Assembly (NCBI RefSeq): GCF_032854445.1
Contig: NC_088305.1
Location: 18,525,717 to 18,589,716, forward strand
Source: Liolophura sinensis
Lineage: Eukaryota; Mollusca; Polyplacophora; Chitonida; Chitonidae
DNA length: 64,000 nt
Direction of reading: 5' to 3'
The notes below the pieces were generated by a model, which made no database searches, was not told where the DNA came from, and saw nothing but the letters and a program-made list of their open reading frames with translations. The translations under genes were made by a program, and so were the position numbers. Shown piece after piece: positions 1-13,208 of this stretch (positions are counted from its first letter, which is position 1; each line of letters starts with the position of its first letter).

Positions 1-197
1 TTGGAAGGATAGGTCTAAATTACGCACCATACATTTTATCATTCATTACCTCGTGGTTTTGTGACATCAAATTAAAAGTAAACATATACAATACCAGTGG
101 AACATAAATATGATGACGTGTATAACAAAATAGCAACTCCAAAACAAAAATTAATTTTCAAGATTTTAATATTAGACTTTAATTAAGCGATGTACTT

Positions 198-348
198 GGG
201 AAAGTCTGCCAGAAACCTGCGGATGGTCGTGGGTTTCTCCCGAGCTCTGCGCGGTTTCCACCCACCATAATGCTGGCCGGCGTCGTATAAGTGAAATATT
301 CTTGAGTACGGCGTAAAACACCAATCAAAAATATAAATAAATAAATAA
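198..348 (+). mobile_element. SINE-A copy (tRNA-headed lophotrochozoan SINE), 3' two-thirds
   Basis: Contains the body blocks ctgcggatggtcgtgggttt, ccaccataatgctggcc, and gtgaaatattcttgagtacg, and ends in an (AAAT)n tail. The tRNA head is missing. Confidence 0.9.
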
Positions 349-544
349 GTGATCGTCATAAGTACTTTCTTCGAAGTTATTTTTACAATAAAATATATAT
401 ACCGAGTTGTTCAATATTTCAACTACATCACGATGCAAATGTCTCAAGGTAGGTGTACATGCACTTGGCCTTCTTGTGGTAGGGCGAGTCCATGCCACCT
501 GAGTGTTGCCACCATTGAAGTATCATGCCGATGACACCAAGCCC

Positions 545-682
545 CAGTTGTTCAAAAGTGTATAAAGACTTAAACCCAGTATTATCTTTAGTCCAGACTA
601 AAGTGTTATTTACTTAATTAAAGAACGAGACTAGTATTAACGTTTAAGCCTGGCCCAGCCTTAATACACTTTTGAACAACTG
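545..682. mobile_element. Short MITE with 22-bp terminal inverted repeats
   Basis: The ends cagttgttcaaaagtgtat and the complementary acacttttgaacaactg mirror each other across 138 bp, with further partial palindromy inside. It is non-coding and non-autonomous. Confidence 0.75.
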
Positions 683-716
683 TCCTCATACATGTCACTT
701 CACCAAGTCACATTAT

Positions 717-886
717 ACTGACACCGGGCCAACCAGTCCTATGTCCTTGGTCTGACCTCTCGGTGCTGAGCGTCAAGCCAGGCAGTAGAAGGTACCATTT
801 TAATGTCTTTGGTATGTATGACTGAGTTTGATCCCAGGTCTTCCACTTTCTGATGAACGCGATGACGATTAGGCCACCGAAGAAGT
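717..886 (-). mobile_element. SINE-B copy with tRNA-like head
   Basis: Minus-strand copy of the second SINE family: accgggccaaccagtcct at one end, ctgagcgtcaagccaggcag in the body, and a B-box-like gtttgatcccagg before ttaggccaccg. Other copies lie at 34580-34972 and 45745-46095. Confidence 0.8.
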
Positions 887-1400
887 CCTATGTCCAGCAT
901 TAGCATCTTGAGCATTTAAGCACTGTTGATTATTCAGTATACACTTATGTGTAAATCTTTATTTACACCCGAATAAATCTATACAATATTACATATACAC
1001 TATATTACATTATAACGCTATATACAAACAACGATAATACTGTTTTCTGATTATAACATATTTTAAAATACTACGACATAAGACTATAACAATAACATTG
1101 TTTTTCGCATGGCATAGTTAGGCACCCCATTGTCTGTTCTAAATATCCCACGTGCTGCTCAGACCTCCCGTTGTATGTCGATGTCTGATGCCACGGGGAA
1201 TTATCCTTACGGATTATGATTCTTAATATCATACTTAAGCGGACAAGAAACAATTGTTTTTTCTGACTTTTTGTTTTTCTTTGTTTCAGTACATTCGTGT
1301 TGACGGTAACATGAAGTCCGGTGGCATACACTGATTAATCACCGTAATAAGGGTTATCTTCTCCTTGTGAAGAGGATTATGAGAGTGTTTATAATAATGA
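887..1400. other. Unique AT-rich intergenic DNA
   Basis: No gene, repeat or clear element recognised. Confidence 0.6.
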
Positions 1401-1500
1401 TGGGGTTTCCTCCCACCATAATACTGGCCCCAGTCGTATAAGTGAAATATTCTTGAGTACGGCGTAAAACACAAATCAAATAAATAAATAAAATAAATAA
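1401..1500 (+). mobile_element. SINE-A 3' fragment
   Basis: Body from ggtttcctcccaccataat through gtataagtgaaatattcttg to an (AAAT)n tail. Confidence 0.88.
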
Positions 1501-4500
1501 TCACGGTGTAACATTAACCAATTCCGCGTGCTAATTAATGTACACATGGGTGCTTTTGCTTTGTTTATTTTGTTTTCTCTTAAACACAACTCGCACAAGA
1601 AAACATCATTCCAACTTGTACCATTTAACATCAAAAAATCTTTAGTCCAAAGGCAATAGTTTTAAGGGAAAATATATTCTTTATTAACACTTGACTTATG
1701 CTTGGGTAGTTGTGCGTTAAATAATTAGGAAAACCTTTTTCACAGCGCATTTTAAGACAACATATGAACTTCAGCCAAACAAATGTTCCAATTACGTATG
1801 CAATCTTATGGCATAAATATTTTGGATCTATGCGATTTCTTTGATATGTTTTAATTAATTACGCTGATTAGAAATCGTCGTTTGTCACACGGTAGTATAT
1901 TTTCGGCAATCGGCCAGCATATGTTTATGTCAGTGTTGTTTGTAAACTCAAGACATTTTCCCACAGTAATATAGATGACCTTGTTTTGACAATATCGTTT
2001 GGGCACAGTAACAACCATGTCTTTGTGGATATAGAACAACGTAAACTACAGATGATCATGGTGAGATTTTTCACGCCTGTGAGAAGACAGACTGCGACGT
2101 GACCAAACCAAATTTGGCCAACGCAGACAGAAGAATTGAGCCGAAGGGAGGCCACCCTGTCATAACTGCTGATTTTTTCCCACGCGTATAAGTGCAATGC
2201 TCAGACCACATCTTGACACGTCTCGAGGAAAGGTTTAACCATCAATTAATCAAAGATCAGCTCATTTTGTTCTTTAATTAAGCCGTTAATTCGTCATCTA
2301 AACACATTCAGACAGAAAAATAGCCCTGCACGTCGTTTATATTCGACCCTCACTAATGCCGTCTTCATGAAGGCAGCTTCAAGTGCCTTTGTTCCCGTTG
2401 TTTCTCCGTGGGCTTTCAGTTTCAAATGAAGAACAATAAGGGAAATAAGGCGGTATTTTATTAAAGTAAACACAAACCTTGTGCTTTTATAAAACAGTGA
2501 CGCAGAGCCTAATTCAGAATATTAAACACAAAATTATTTGGACTATAACAAACTCAAGGCCAAAGGTATAAAATCCGCCATTATACAGACAGGACTACAA
2601 ATATTGTCCATGTATATAGGGCTCCTTTAGGTTTACCCGTCATGTATTCCGGACGAATTATTGGCAGAGCAGTTTACGCTCTGAATTACCTGTACAACAC
2701 AAAGAAAGGATGTATAGCCCAAGGGGTGAATTAGAGAGAACGGAATCAGAGTAATTAGTACAAGTGTTAATTTATTTCTCAGGAAAGATAACCACACGCG
2801 TGTACTTTTACAACACGTCGTCATAAACATAAATACTATTAATTACATCAATTAACGGAAAGTAAGTTTTTTCATGCATATGCTATAGATATTCGAATGG
2901 AATTATCGATTAGAATGTTATACTTATCGTTGAAAAAAATAAACCTCTGCTTGTAAGTATTACTGCTACAAGTAATTTACATAAGTATGTTGTTACACTG
3001 ACTAGAATTTTTCACTGCTATTAATGTTCACATGATCATCACATCACACATCATTTCATGTCATACAGCTCCATGTGTGTTTATTTTATAGTTTTTGTAG
3101 TCGTGATATATTAGTTATGCGCAGTCCTCCGCCTGCAATTATTAACGACTATCCTCTATACATGTGACAGAATAGCTGTCACAGAACGCAGTTTTAATTT
3201 CCATGTTTATAATTAAAACATGTTTATCTATATGATCATAGACCCTAGAAGTGCCAGATATAATCTTCCTTGTTAGCAAACAACAAGGTAATACGTGTAT
3301 GGTACTTGATGCCACGGTGCCATGTTGAACTCTATTGTCTCTTTTGTGCGCTGTATACACTAAACTTATTGTACAAACGATTAAATGCATAAGCTTTCGT
3401 GCTAAGGCTATGCAAGCAGCTTTGATGGGCCATGTCGGAAGCCTAGTTAATGCGCTCAAGGGTGCCAGTTGCCCCCACTGGGCTACTCGTCAAGGCTTTA
3501 ATGCAGTACGTGTCACAAACTCCCTGCCACCAGCGACCAGCTCTTTGTAAACTGATCCATTGCCTGCAGTAGGTCTTGCTACCCGCACAGTCCGTGTAAC
3601 ACACACACAAAATATTTCTTGTTGCTTTTGTTATAGATGAGTTTACCTACGGTGTGTTAGAGGCTATAGAGGGGATTTGGGGCAAAAGATCTATATCAGA
3701 CTAGTCAGAATTCCCGTATTTATGCAGTACAGAACAAACTATTTTAGTAAAATCTGACCCATACCTGTACTATTTATAGTGTTAAAATGATTCTAGAGTT
3801 GGAAAAATTTAAAACGCCACTCGCTTTATGTAAATGTTAGGAGCTTATTTGTACTTAGGTTTGGGTGGGTGCTTTGATTAAAATTGCTTATATCTGTAAG
3901 GGTTGCACGTCGTGTAAATCAAATAAATCAAATAAATATCTGCATGTGTTCCATGAAAGTCGTATAGCAACCGGTGTGGCGTGTAGCATTGTATATATTG
4001 CACGTATATATTGCACATATTTTGCACGCATGTGTGAAGCGGTCTTGTGTAGCAAAGCACATATGACATCCTACGAAAAAAAAGAAACATATTTCAAACA
4101 ATCGAGCTATGTGTATGGCGACTGTCATGGGAAGGTATGGTCAGTTGGATGTGCAACAAATGTCAAACTTTCCATATGTGCACCGCTGCACGGCACGCGT
4201 TGAAGAATAATATCTGATGTCACGCGAGCGATTTCGTCAGTCACATCTGAAACCGATCTCCCACGCGATGCCAGCGCAGTCTGGATCCGCTTGTGACGGT
4301 GTTTTGCCTTAGGGCTGTAAGCCAATGAAATCAAACATGACAGGTGTCGTTATGCTATCCTCGAATTGTTGTTGTTGTTGGCTGTTGCGTATCTAAGTAA
4401 ACTATTAATATGCTTTGCGCATACCGCAAGGATTTACCGCAAGGAGCAGGAAGTGATAAATGGTGTGAAGTGAAAAGGGCAAATGGCTGATTTTTTTTGT

Positions 4501-6584
4501 GAGGGGGCGGGGGCAGAATTCTAAAAACTGTGGAATTATCATCTATTTCAAGGCTAGACATTTTGTGAAAAAGTAATTTTGTCGGAAAAAGTTTTTTGCT
4601 TAAAAATATTATTTTTCATTTAAATCTTACTCACGTATATAATCTGCTCACGTGACCAAATGGAGAGATTGTGGATGGTTTAAAACATGGCGGTAAATGT
4701 TTATTTAAAATAAGCTGTTAGTATCTTGAACCAGTTATATAAAGTACAGACTACCATGGAGGAAACAAGAAAGATAACTATATTCAGTCTTGGCGGAAAC
4801 AAGCAATTTAAAATTACATTACAGCTTGCAAACACTCATTGCATGCTTAACATTGTTGTCATCCACATTCCCACAACATTTAAAATTCGCATTGTTCTAT
4901 CGTTGTAAGACTTTGGAAATGTTGATATTTTAACATTTGCGTTTAAGAGCTTGGTATGATGTCAAACTATGTGAGATTGGGAAAGTTTTGCTCTTGATGA
5001 CTGGATTACAGCTTGAGTATAGAACCAATCCCATTATTATGTGAATATGGTATATTTTATTTGAAGAACAAAGCTAAAATGATCGGTTTTCGTTTCAAAT
5101 AATCTTGACTAACATGTCATTCAGATTCATGCCCTGAAAATTAGTAGGATAGAGTCATTCGTATCTTGGGTGGTATTTAAAAAGTAATCAATCATCACTT
5201 AATGATAACCAATCAATCAACCAACTGCCCACGGCTTAACATATACGGTGTATTATCGAAATCAGTTTGGTGTCCGTTCTATCTGTATCAAACGATGCTG
5301 TAGCAGAATATCTTATTTGGGCATATTCCCAGTATAGATTATTTGCTTCGTTTTAGATAATGATTTTCGTTTTAGGTAATCAACAGGTAAACAATAACAG
5401 CGTGGTAGCATAGCTGCGTGTATCCCCGTGTCCCCTCAGGCTCTATGTCGTGCGTGGCCGTATACACACCTCTGGCCAAGTCAACAGGTCCACGTGCCAG
5501 GCTTTACCCACAATGCTCCGGCGCTTGCCAAAATGTCATGTCTGCAACGTGTAATTTGATGTATTGATCCCTCAAAGGCGATTAAATAGGCTGTGATATA
5601 TTTTAAAACAGGAGATACTTTTGGATTAGGTGATTCAAAATTATCATCGTCATTTTTTTTTAATCAGGAGAGTTAGCAATGTGTAATGTCGAAATGATGA
5701 AATTGTTGTCAATGTAACAAGTAACGGTTTAAAAAAGCATTAAAAGTAAAATGAAAATACGTTTTTTCAAGAATTACAAAACAACAGCAACACCAATAGC
5801 ATGATTCTTAACATCTAAATAATTTGCACCAAATTAACACTTTTATATTTACCACGAGGGTTTTGTTGTCGCCACACGCTTGCTGTGAATCAAACAGATG
5901 CATGGACATATGTTAGATGAAATGCAGTATTCGTCACACCTTTTCACAAAAGCTGAGCGTGCTTAGAGGGTTTGAACCGAAACTTTCTATAATTCGCCCC
6001 CTCAGCTTACGGTCCTTAAGGTACTATTTTTTTGGGGTTTTTTTATTGAATGGATATAGATGACAACAGGTCGTGTTGATAGCAGATTATACAGGGTAAC
6101 ATCTTTATATCCGATTTACTAATTACTCTATTACATGTCAGTCACATACTCTTATTAGTCCGCTCTATAGAGAAAGCATTATTTGCCCAGAAAAAACTTC
6201 GACATTCTTTACTGAAATTGTTCATTAGGAAGGCCAATAAAATGCGTTTGTTAGATATTATTATATACAACAATACCAACAACGGCTTATACAGTCGTTT
6301 TAGGAGTACATGTACAAATTAAACATCGATCTTTATTTACGAACAGTTTTGTCATACTGGTTGGGGTAAAATCTGCCAAAAGACAACTAGTGGGCTTTCC
6401 TGCCAAAAGTGGTTTAGAGTTTGTTTAGATCACAAGATATCACATAGTCGCCTTGTCTGATAACAAAACATTCAAGCCTAGAAGACAGTCAGGCTCTGTA
6501 ATATGTATGGTATGAGTTTAATGGCGGTTTTGTTCAATAGAAAACAATCGGCATATACTTGATACTAAGTCTGTTTAGTTCCCC
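1501..6584. other. Unique AT-rich intergenic DNA
   Basis: Only short, random-looking open frames. There is a GTT-rich patch near 4365 and poly-T runs near 4490, 5655 and 6028. No recognisable gene or transposon. Confidence 0.6.
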
Positions 6585-6960
6585 GCGTTCCCACGCCAAA
6601 CCACACGGATCTAATTGGAATCTTTGATCCGAATGATCTCCTTTGTTTTTTAGCAAACAACTGCTGATCTTGCTTTACGACAGAGCATTCATTAGCAATC
6701 AGTCAAGTGATGCTTTCCACAAACACTTAACAGCTGAATTGGCACCTTGGTCGGCCGTTCTTGCAGTGTTGTTTTAGTCCAGTTGTAATTAAAGGAGTTT
6801 CAGTGACTTTTCGCACCTCGTTCTCCACATGATGGTAACAGAGCCATGTTCGCTGCTGGGCTCAGGAGAATAACAACCATCAGTATTTCCCACGCATGTA
6901 CAACCGATGGGAACTACAATGTCATCGCTACGAACACTGGCATTTGCTTTCCGTTATAAA
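6585..6960. promoter_or_regulatory. Candidate cis-regulatory block upstream of copy A
   Basis: Repeat-free, higher-complexity sequence with two TTCCCACG sites (6588-6595 and 6887-6894), which fit the CSL/Su(H) consensus. It also holds a CTTTGTT Fox/TCF-like site, a CAACTG E-box and several TAATT/ATTA homeodomain cores. Regulatory status is inference from motif density only. Confidence 0.25.
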
Positions 6961-9359
6961 CTCTCTCAAATTTCACATTTCAAATCTACAAATCGCCAAG
7001 ATATATGGCTGAAACATTCCAGACTTGACATCAGGCAATTAAAGCCCCATATTGTTCTTTAATACCACTGCATTTTACTTTATATATATTATATATACGT
7101 TATACCCACCGAAGTTTGCCTTTGTTTCATTTCATAAACAATTTGTTAGTACGGCATAAAACTATTATAATACGTACAAATAAATAGATATAATGGTCTG
7201 ATACAGTTCTGAAATGTTCGAAATTAATTCATATGCCAGAACAAAGTTCAAATTATAAACAGTTAAAACAGCTTTAAATAAGTTTGGACTGATGACCTTT
7301 AGGTGTACATATTGAAAGCACATGCATAATACGGCAACTTATTCTTACCAGGTGAAATTGAAAACAGCAGTTATGTAAAATTAATTTTACTTAAATATAA
7401 ATATTAATGCATCATTATTTAAATCTATTCGGATTTGTTTTCTTACCAATTTATTATTTCTATAATTATATTGCTTGCATTTAGATTAAAAGCGCTACAT
7501 CTCGTACGATTCTACAAATAATATAAATGTGATAGTCTAGAAGTGAGTGTGAAGAGGGAGAGCCAGTGGAGTAAATATTAACATTCGTATATACCTTTCT
7601 TGGCATTTTTAACAAAAGAGTGTGGCTTTCTAGGACTCCTTGTCGTGCGAATGTCTTACTTTCTGTAGGTTTTATAAGGGAGCGTGGCAGGGATATTTTT
7701 AAATGCGAACCGTTTCCTAAAGAAATGTGCAATTTTTCTCCGAGTGATGCGGGGCGCAAAACTTGTTGATCATACATCACTGTGAGAGGCAAGAGTAAAC
7801 AGGTGTCAATTACTCTAGATATGCATATCTTTCAATAGAACATTTCTGACAATTCGCTCGTTTTTATTTCATTCTCCCTTGGCATTTGTCCTGGCCGTTT
7901 AAATGTCTCTGTTATATTATTTTGTGTTTTTTGCCGTTATTGTTCTCTTCGGGATCGGGATATCGATCGACCGTGCCGAGACTGTCACGCTGTCAGCCAT
8001 GTTGTTTAGACTGTGGTGTCAATCGATATCCCACAGCGAGTCCACTGGCTGCGCGCGCGCGTGGGAAACTGAATGTTTGACTGGTGGCCATGCCCACAGT
8101 CTCGTCCAGCCACGCGTGACTTCTGTGGTGAAAACGATACTAATTGCACTACTTACATAACAATAACTGTGTCGTCTTTGCTGTCTCACAAAGTAACCCA
8201 ATTAACCCTGTTTCAGAAAAGACTTTTAATTGTTTTGTGTTAAAGTGTAGTTTTACACTAAATAGTGAAAAAGTGTCAATAGTAACTACAGTCTTATCTC
8301 CTTAATTATTCAGGTTAATGATTTTTAATGGTAGACTACCTGTTGATTGTTTCACTTACGCGACGGTCATCTGATATATGGAAACACTGAGGAAATACAG
8401 AGGAAATTTATTATAAGATTTTAGGCTAACACCTTTGAAGTGTTGCGACCTTTGCCGACTTCACCAGGCCGGATTTAACTTAAGTCAAACTAAGAAATGT
8501 TTATTTTTCTTAACACGTTAATTTACACGTAGGCAAACTTAAACAAGTGTTAGTTCAAAATTTGAAATCACTGGCCCGTTAGCGGTGTATTGTATCGAGG
8601 TTTTAAATCTGACTTTAAATTTGAAAATCATGTTCATGCATGGAGTTATTTGTGTTTTTTTTTTCTTATATAAATCGACACCAAAATATATGGTTTTTAA
8701 GGCCACTAAAATATACGCACACACCCGCCCACTTGCAATAGCGAGTATCCTGGTTGTGGGTGTTTGTTTTCGACAAATGTTGACAAGAGCTCAGTCATTG
8801 GCCCTACCTCATTTTTTGTTAACGATAGACTCAACAACTGTTTTGAAAAAGCAGCACTTTTGTTTTTCATTCGGCAAGCAGTGTAGGCAGTTCTAGTGAA
8901 TAACGGTACATAAACTGTTCTATCCAAAACCATGTATATGGTACGTACCAATTTTCTGTGTAGAATTAAAGTCGCATAATAACTTTATTTGGTCCCAAAA
9001 ACATCTTATAAATTAGGGATGGGTGGAAATATTTACAATTGTGATGTTTTGTTGGTTAGATCTGATTGCTGTACAAATGTACCAAATGCCTTCTTGTCTT
9101 TGTTCTACTAAATTTACTTCGGTAATCTCGCACAAAACTGCATACACAATAAAATATTGACATTCTGTCATCATAGTAAGAAGAAGGCGTATTCGACGGG
9201 CGGGTCACTGGGTACTATATGACGTAACCCAATACCCGCTAACTGCAGCGCAATATTGCAACTGAAACGACGGAATTTGTGGACTATGCCCATCTTTATT
9301 TTGCTAAAATTTCGACAAATATGACACTAGAAAACAGATGCACTGAGATAACTTCGTGA
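6961..9359. other. Unique intergenic DNA
   Basis: AT-rich at 7080-7500. A short CG run lies near 8050. A CSL-like gtgggaa occurs near 8062. No gene or repeat family recognised. Confidence 0.55.
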
Positions 9360-9533
9360 CACCCAGGGGAGGTACCGTTGCCAGCCGTGCTATCTGACCC
9401 GTCCTCTGACGTACCGGCCGTCTTCCCACCTCCCACCATCTGCGACGACCGCCCGGTGGTAACCATTGTCCAGGTCCCCCACTCCTGCTCTCCCTGGACC
9501 GCGCAACGCCCGTTGAAATGTGACGCTGCCTAA
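9360..9533 (+). other. GC-rich island with open frames, possible coding remnant
   Basis: In an AT-rich setting this stretch is markedly GC-rich. On + it encodes about 57 codons, Pro-rich and ending DAA before a TAA at 9531-9533, and the minus strand is open too. I recognise no family. It could be the C-terminal end of a decayed transposon or retrogene, or a promoter-like CpG patch. It abuts the 146-bp array. Confidence 0.25.
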
Positions 9534-9971
9534 ACAACAGCCACTGTATTTTGTATCCAAACAAACTGAAAACAAACAGAGTGGGCCATTTTTACGTGAG
9601 CCAAAAACGTCTAAATATTTTTCCAACTTTGTGGGCGATGTTATTGTCATTTAGATGTCTCTTCATCACAATGATTCAAACAACAGCCACTGTGTTTTGT
9701 ATCCAAACAAACTGAAAACAAACAGAGTGGGCCATTTTTACGTGAGCCAAAAACGTCTAAATATTTTTCCAACTTTGTGGGCGATGTTATTGTCATTTAG
9801 ATGTCTCTTCATCACAATGATTCAAACAACAGCCACTGTGTTTTGTATCCAAACAAACTGAAAACAAACAGAGTGGGCCATTTTACGTGAGCCAAAAACG
9901 TCTAAATATTTTTCCAACTTTGTGGGCGATGTTACTGTCATTTAGATGTCTCTTCATCACAATGATTCAAA
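9532..9971 (+). repeat. Tandem array, three copies of a 146-bp unit
   Basis: Units start at 9532, 9678 and 9824. Unit 3 lacks one T in its ccattttt run. Units are otherwise nearly identical, suggesting recent expansion. The period is not a multiple of three, so open frames across it are incidental. Confidence 0.95.
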
Positions 9972-11818
9972 GTGTCCGAAAAATTTGAATGGTGCTACTT
10001 TTTGACATCGCTCTGGCGTCTATGTCGACCACCCTTTGAATTAACCTGTCTGCTAGGTTACATGTAATGGGATCATTGTAAAAAATAACGGTTTCTGTGT
10101 GTGAGCCACTGGAATTCAAACGGGGCACAGCATGACCTCGCTCACGACCTCATGCATGCGTTCCAGAAGCACAATCCCTACCAATTCCATGGGCAAAAAA
10201 GACAAAAAAAATTTGCTAAGAGTATTATATACGTCTTATTATATGTCGCAATAGCTGTGAAATAAATAACATTCATTCAAATAGAGATACTTGACATGTC
10301 TCCTATATTGGGTAGGTATTATGTGAACGGATTAAATATACATGCCATGATAGTTATGTTTAAAATACAAAGTCATACAGTTGTCATTCTGGATTAGACC
10401 ATAGTTGAGGCCACAAAGTAGATCCGCTGATCGAAAAAGAATTACTCAGCTGTTCCGATGTATGATGACCGAAACACGTTATAGACGTTCTACAGGACAA
10501 ACTGAATCTGTAATCCCAATTGTTTACAAGGCATGTGGTAATCTACAATCCTCGTTGATCAGAAATATGTATCTCCGTTGCGATTTTAATTGCAACTGTT
10601 CATATATCAAACTTGGCGATTTTATCCTGTGCAATGCATATACAGCCCCTATATTTTTCAAAGGGGTTCCGAATACAAGACTCAAGCAAGGATAACAATT
10701 TTGTGGAAGCGATAAAACCAGTGGGGGTTCGAATATCACAAGCAGTTAAATCACCATATGCATGATTTTCGCCGGCACAGTGCTGTAGTTGTAAGAGTGA
10801 AATAAAATGGGCGTTGGAATGATATAACTGTATGTCATAAACAAGTCTCAACAGCTGACATGCAAAAACACTCGAAATGTATCGCTTTGAGAATGACGTG
10901 CAATATATAGCGATGAGAAATAATACTCTGCGCCGGTGTGGTTTTTCCTATTTTATGCTTCAAATGCTTAACCAGTCCTTAATCAGCAATAAACTCCCCT
11001 ATTAATGTGTCTGAGCTGCAAACCGATCCATGAATCAGTAAATAAACTAATTACGCAAAGGTTTAATGATGCCGTTCTTGATATTGACGTTTTCTTTTTC
11101 CGTACGATATAATGGAGTCACACTTTTTCCTTAGAAGACAAATTGCATTGAGGAGCATTTAAAGTAAAATATGAAATATTACCAAAGCGTTTTTGGTAAT
11201 TTATTCTCTTTAAGCGATGAAGCGGTCTCGTAAAACACCTGTTCTTTTCAAACACAGTTAGGTAAAATTATCTCTGTTTACTTTCGTTTGATTGGTAATC
11301 GTTCATTAATTGCAGGTGAAAGGGAAAACAACACTTGAATTATTAATAAATGAAAGGTTTCAAAAAAGTACTCATTTGTTGATAATCGGTTTGAATAGAA
11401 GTGCTTTTATAAGACAATATACAACAAAGCATTCCCCCACTTACCTAATTGATTATAGCATTGCCGCGGCTAGGTTGCAACAATCCGACGAAAGCTGGGT
11501 GAGTGGGAGAGATTGTGCGGCCCTGCAGGGGGGGCAGGTAGAGGACATCTGCAGTGGTCTTCTAGTCCGCGGCGTTTTTTCATCTTTCCTTTCTTTCCAG
11601 AGTTTGTTTTTACAGCCATAACGTCTTGAGACAGATGAACAGGTGGATGAAATTGTAGACAGACACCAGCTGCATGAGAAAAACGAGAACACGGAAAAGA
11701 AAAGACAAAAATCCCATGTTGCCCACGTAGGTGTAGCAGAATAAAAGACCAGTGACTAGGAAATCTTCACAACGCTCTTTTTTATGGTGCAATGTTATTC
11801 AAAGATCAGTCGATAAGT
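9972..11818. other. Unique intergenic DNA
   Basis: No supported gene. A G-rich run (11529-11536) and a stretch with a splice-donor-like GGGTGAGT near 11498 were noted but have no partner signals. Confidence 0.55.
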
Positions 11819-11969
11819 GATACCATAATAAGAAATTTAAAAAGAAGCAAATGCAGATAACATAAACAACAGAAGGAGAGATACATTGTCTTAATATTCA
11901 TTTTATTTGATTGATTGATTGATAGATTGATTGATTTTTTTTCATTGAACTGTAACGTTGTAGCCTACA
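11819..11969 (+). repeat. 151-bp direct repeat, left copy
   Basis: Identical by eye to 13058-13208. It contains a ttgattgattgattgatag stretch and ends in gcctaca. Together the two copies bound the 1.09-kb composite insert 11970-13057. There is no TG...CA end and no target-site duplication outside, so these are not convincing LTRs. Confidence 0.9.
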
Positions 11970-12089
11970 GATACAAAACACAGTGGCTGTTGTTTGAATC
12001 ATTGTGATGAAGAGACATCTAAATGACAATAACATCGCCCACAAAGTTGGAAAAATATTTAGACGTTTTTGGCTCACGTAAAAATGGCC
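11970..12089 (-). repeat. Inverted single unit of the 146-bp repeat
   Basis: This is the reverse complement of most of one unit of the array at 9532-9971, joined directly to the left inverted arm at 12090. It carries the acacagtgg variant found in units 2 and 3, not the acagtgg-preceded-by-t variant of unit 1. Confidence 0.88.
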
Positions 12090-13001
12090 AATCAATTGGT
12101 CAATGAAATAACATTAAAATGAATTTGTGAGTTTATCAATCCGCATGAGCGCAAATCAATCAAACCGTCCAATCCTTCTATTCTTTACTCAGTCAACAGG
12201 TGGGTATAATGGTAGTGAAATGAGTCGATCGGTGCATCAGTCACCATAACTGCATGCAAATCAACCAAACCAAGCAATCATCCTAATATGTACAAAACCT
12301 ACAAGTTAAATAGCTGTAAATAAACCAGTCCGTAAACCAGTGCATCAGTCCGCATGTACGCAAATCTAAAGCACACAATAATTCTGTCATTTACTAAACT
12401 AACTGGTCAGAAGATAAGGTATACCAAATCTTCTTTCCTGGAAACACGTGAAAGGCAATAAGAAACTGAGACAAGTCGAAAACTTTCATTCGAAGAAGCT
12501 TTTTATAAATAATAATAACCAAACTGTACAAAATTTCACATACAAGTGGCCCTACAAGTTAAATAGCTGTAAATAAACCAGTCCGTAAACCAGTGCATCA
12601 GTCCGCATGTACGCAAATCTAAAGCACACAATAATTCTGTCATTTACTAAACTAACTGGTCAGAAGATAAGGTATACCAAATCTTCTTTCCTGGAAACAC
12701 GTGAAAGGCAATAAGAAACTGAGACAAGTCGAAAACTTTCATTCGAAGAAGCTTTTTATAAATAATAATAACCAAACTGTACAAAATTTCACATAATAAA
12801 TATACAAACTCTTTGTCATAAAGTCTCAGTATATACTTTGTACAAAATTATAGTCTTTATATACAGATACATGCATTGCTACTTGTAAGGCTTGCTTGAT
12901 AAAAACATGTAAATTCTTAACAAATCTCTCACATAAATCATTTCACCGGATATCGGTTATACAAGTGTGCATAATGACGCTACGTTCAGACAAACACATA
13001 A
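12090..13001 (-). repeat. Left arm (912 bp) of the inverted repeat, with internal 244-bp duplication
   Basis: This is the inverted copy of 15815-16474. Within it 12298-12541 is repeated at 12551-12794 (period 253) with a 9-base junction acaagtggc. Removing one unit leaves 659 bases, equal to the right arm. Read on the + strand it is antisense to the copy A 3' region. Confidence 0.93.
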
Positions 13002-13057
13002 CAGAGATACAAACACATAACAGAGATACCTGTGTTGTGTACCAAACACAACACAGA

Positions 13058-13208
13058 GATACCATAATAAGAAATTTAAAAAGAAGCAAATGCAGATAAC
13101 ATAAACAACAGAAGGAGAGATACATTGTCTTAATATTCATTTTATTTGATTGATTGATTGATAGATTGATTGATTTTTTTTCATTGAACTGTAACGTTGT
13201 AGCCTACA
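13058..13208 (+). repeat. 151-bp direct repeat, right copy
   Basis: Identical by eye to 11819-11969. Immediately after it, cacttatacggcggtggc resembles SINE-A body sequence. The original uninterrupted locus therefore probably continued from gcctaca into a SINE remnant here. Confidence 0.9.

Noticed and set aside
7903-8160. Two overlapping frames of 64-85 codons with a hydrophobic start
   Set aside because: The hydrophobic stretch comes from T-rich DNA, the overlapping frames are equally open, and no family is recognisable.
9655-9861. 68-codon frame also found inverted near 11898-12095
   Set aside because: Both are readings of the 146-bp tandem unit. The period is not a multiple of three, and no start or domain is conserved.
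11819-13208. LTR-type retroelement suggested by 151-bp direct repeats around a 1.1-kb insert
   Set aside because: The repeats lack TG/CA ends. There is no target-site duplication, primer-binding site or polypurine tract, and the interior is made of local inverted sequence.
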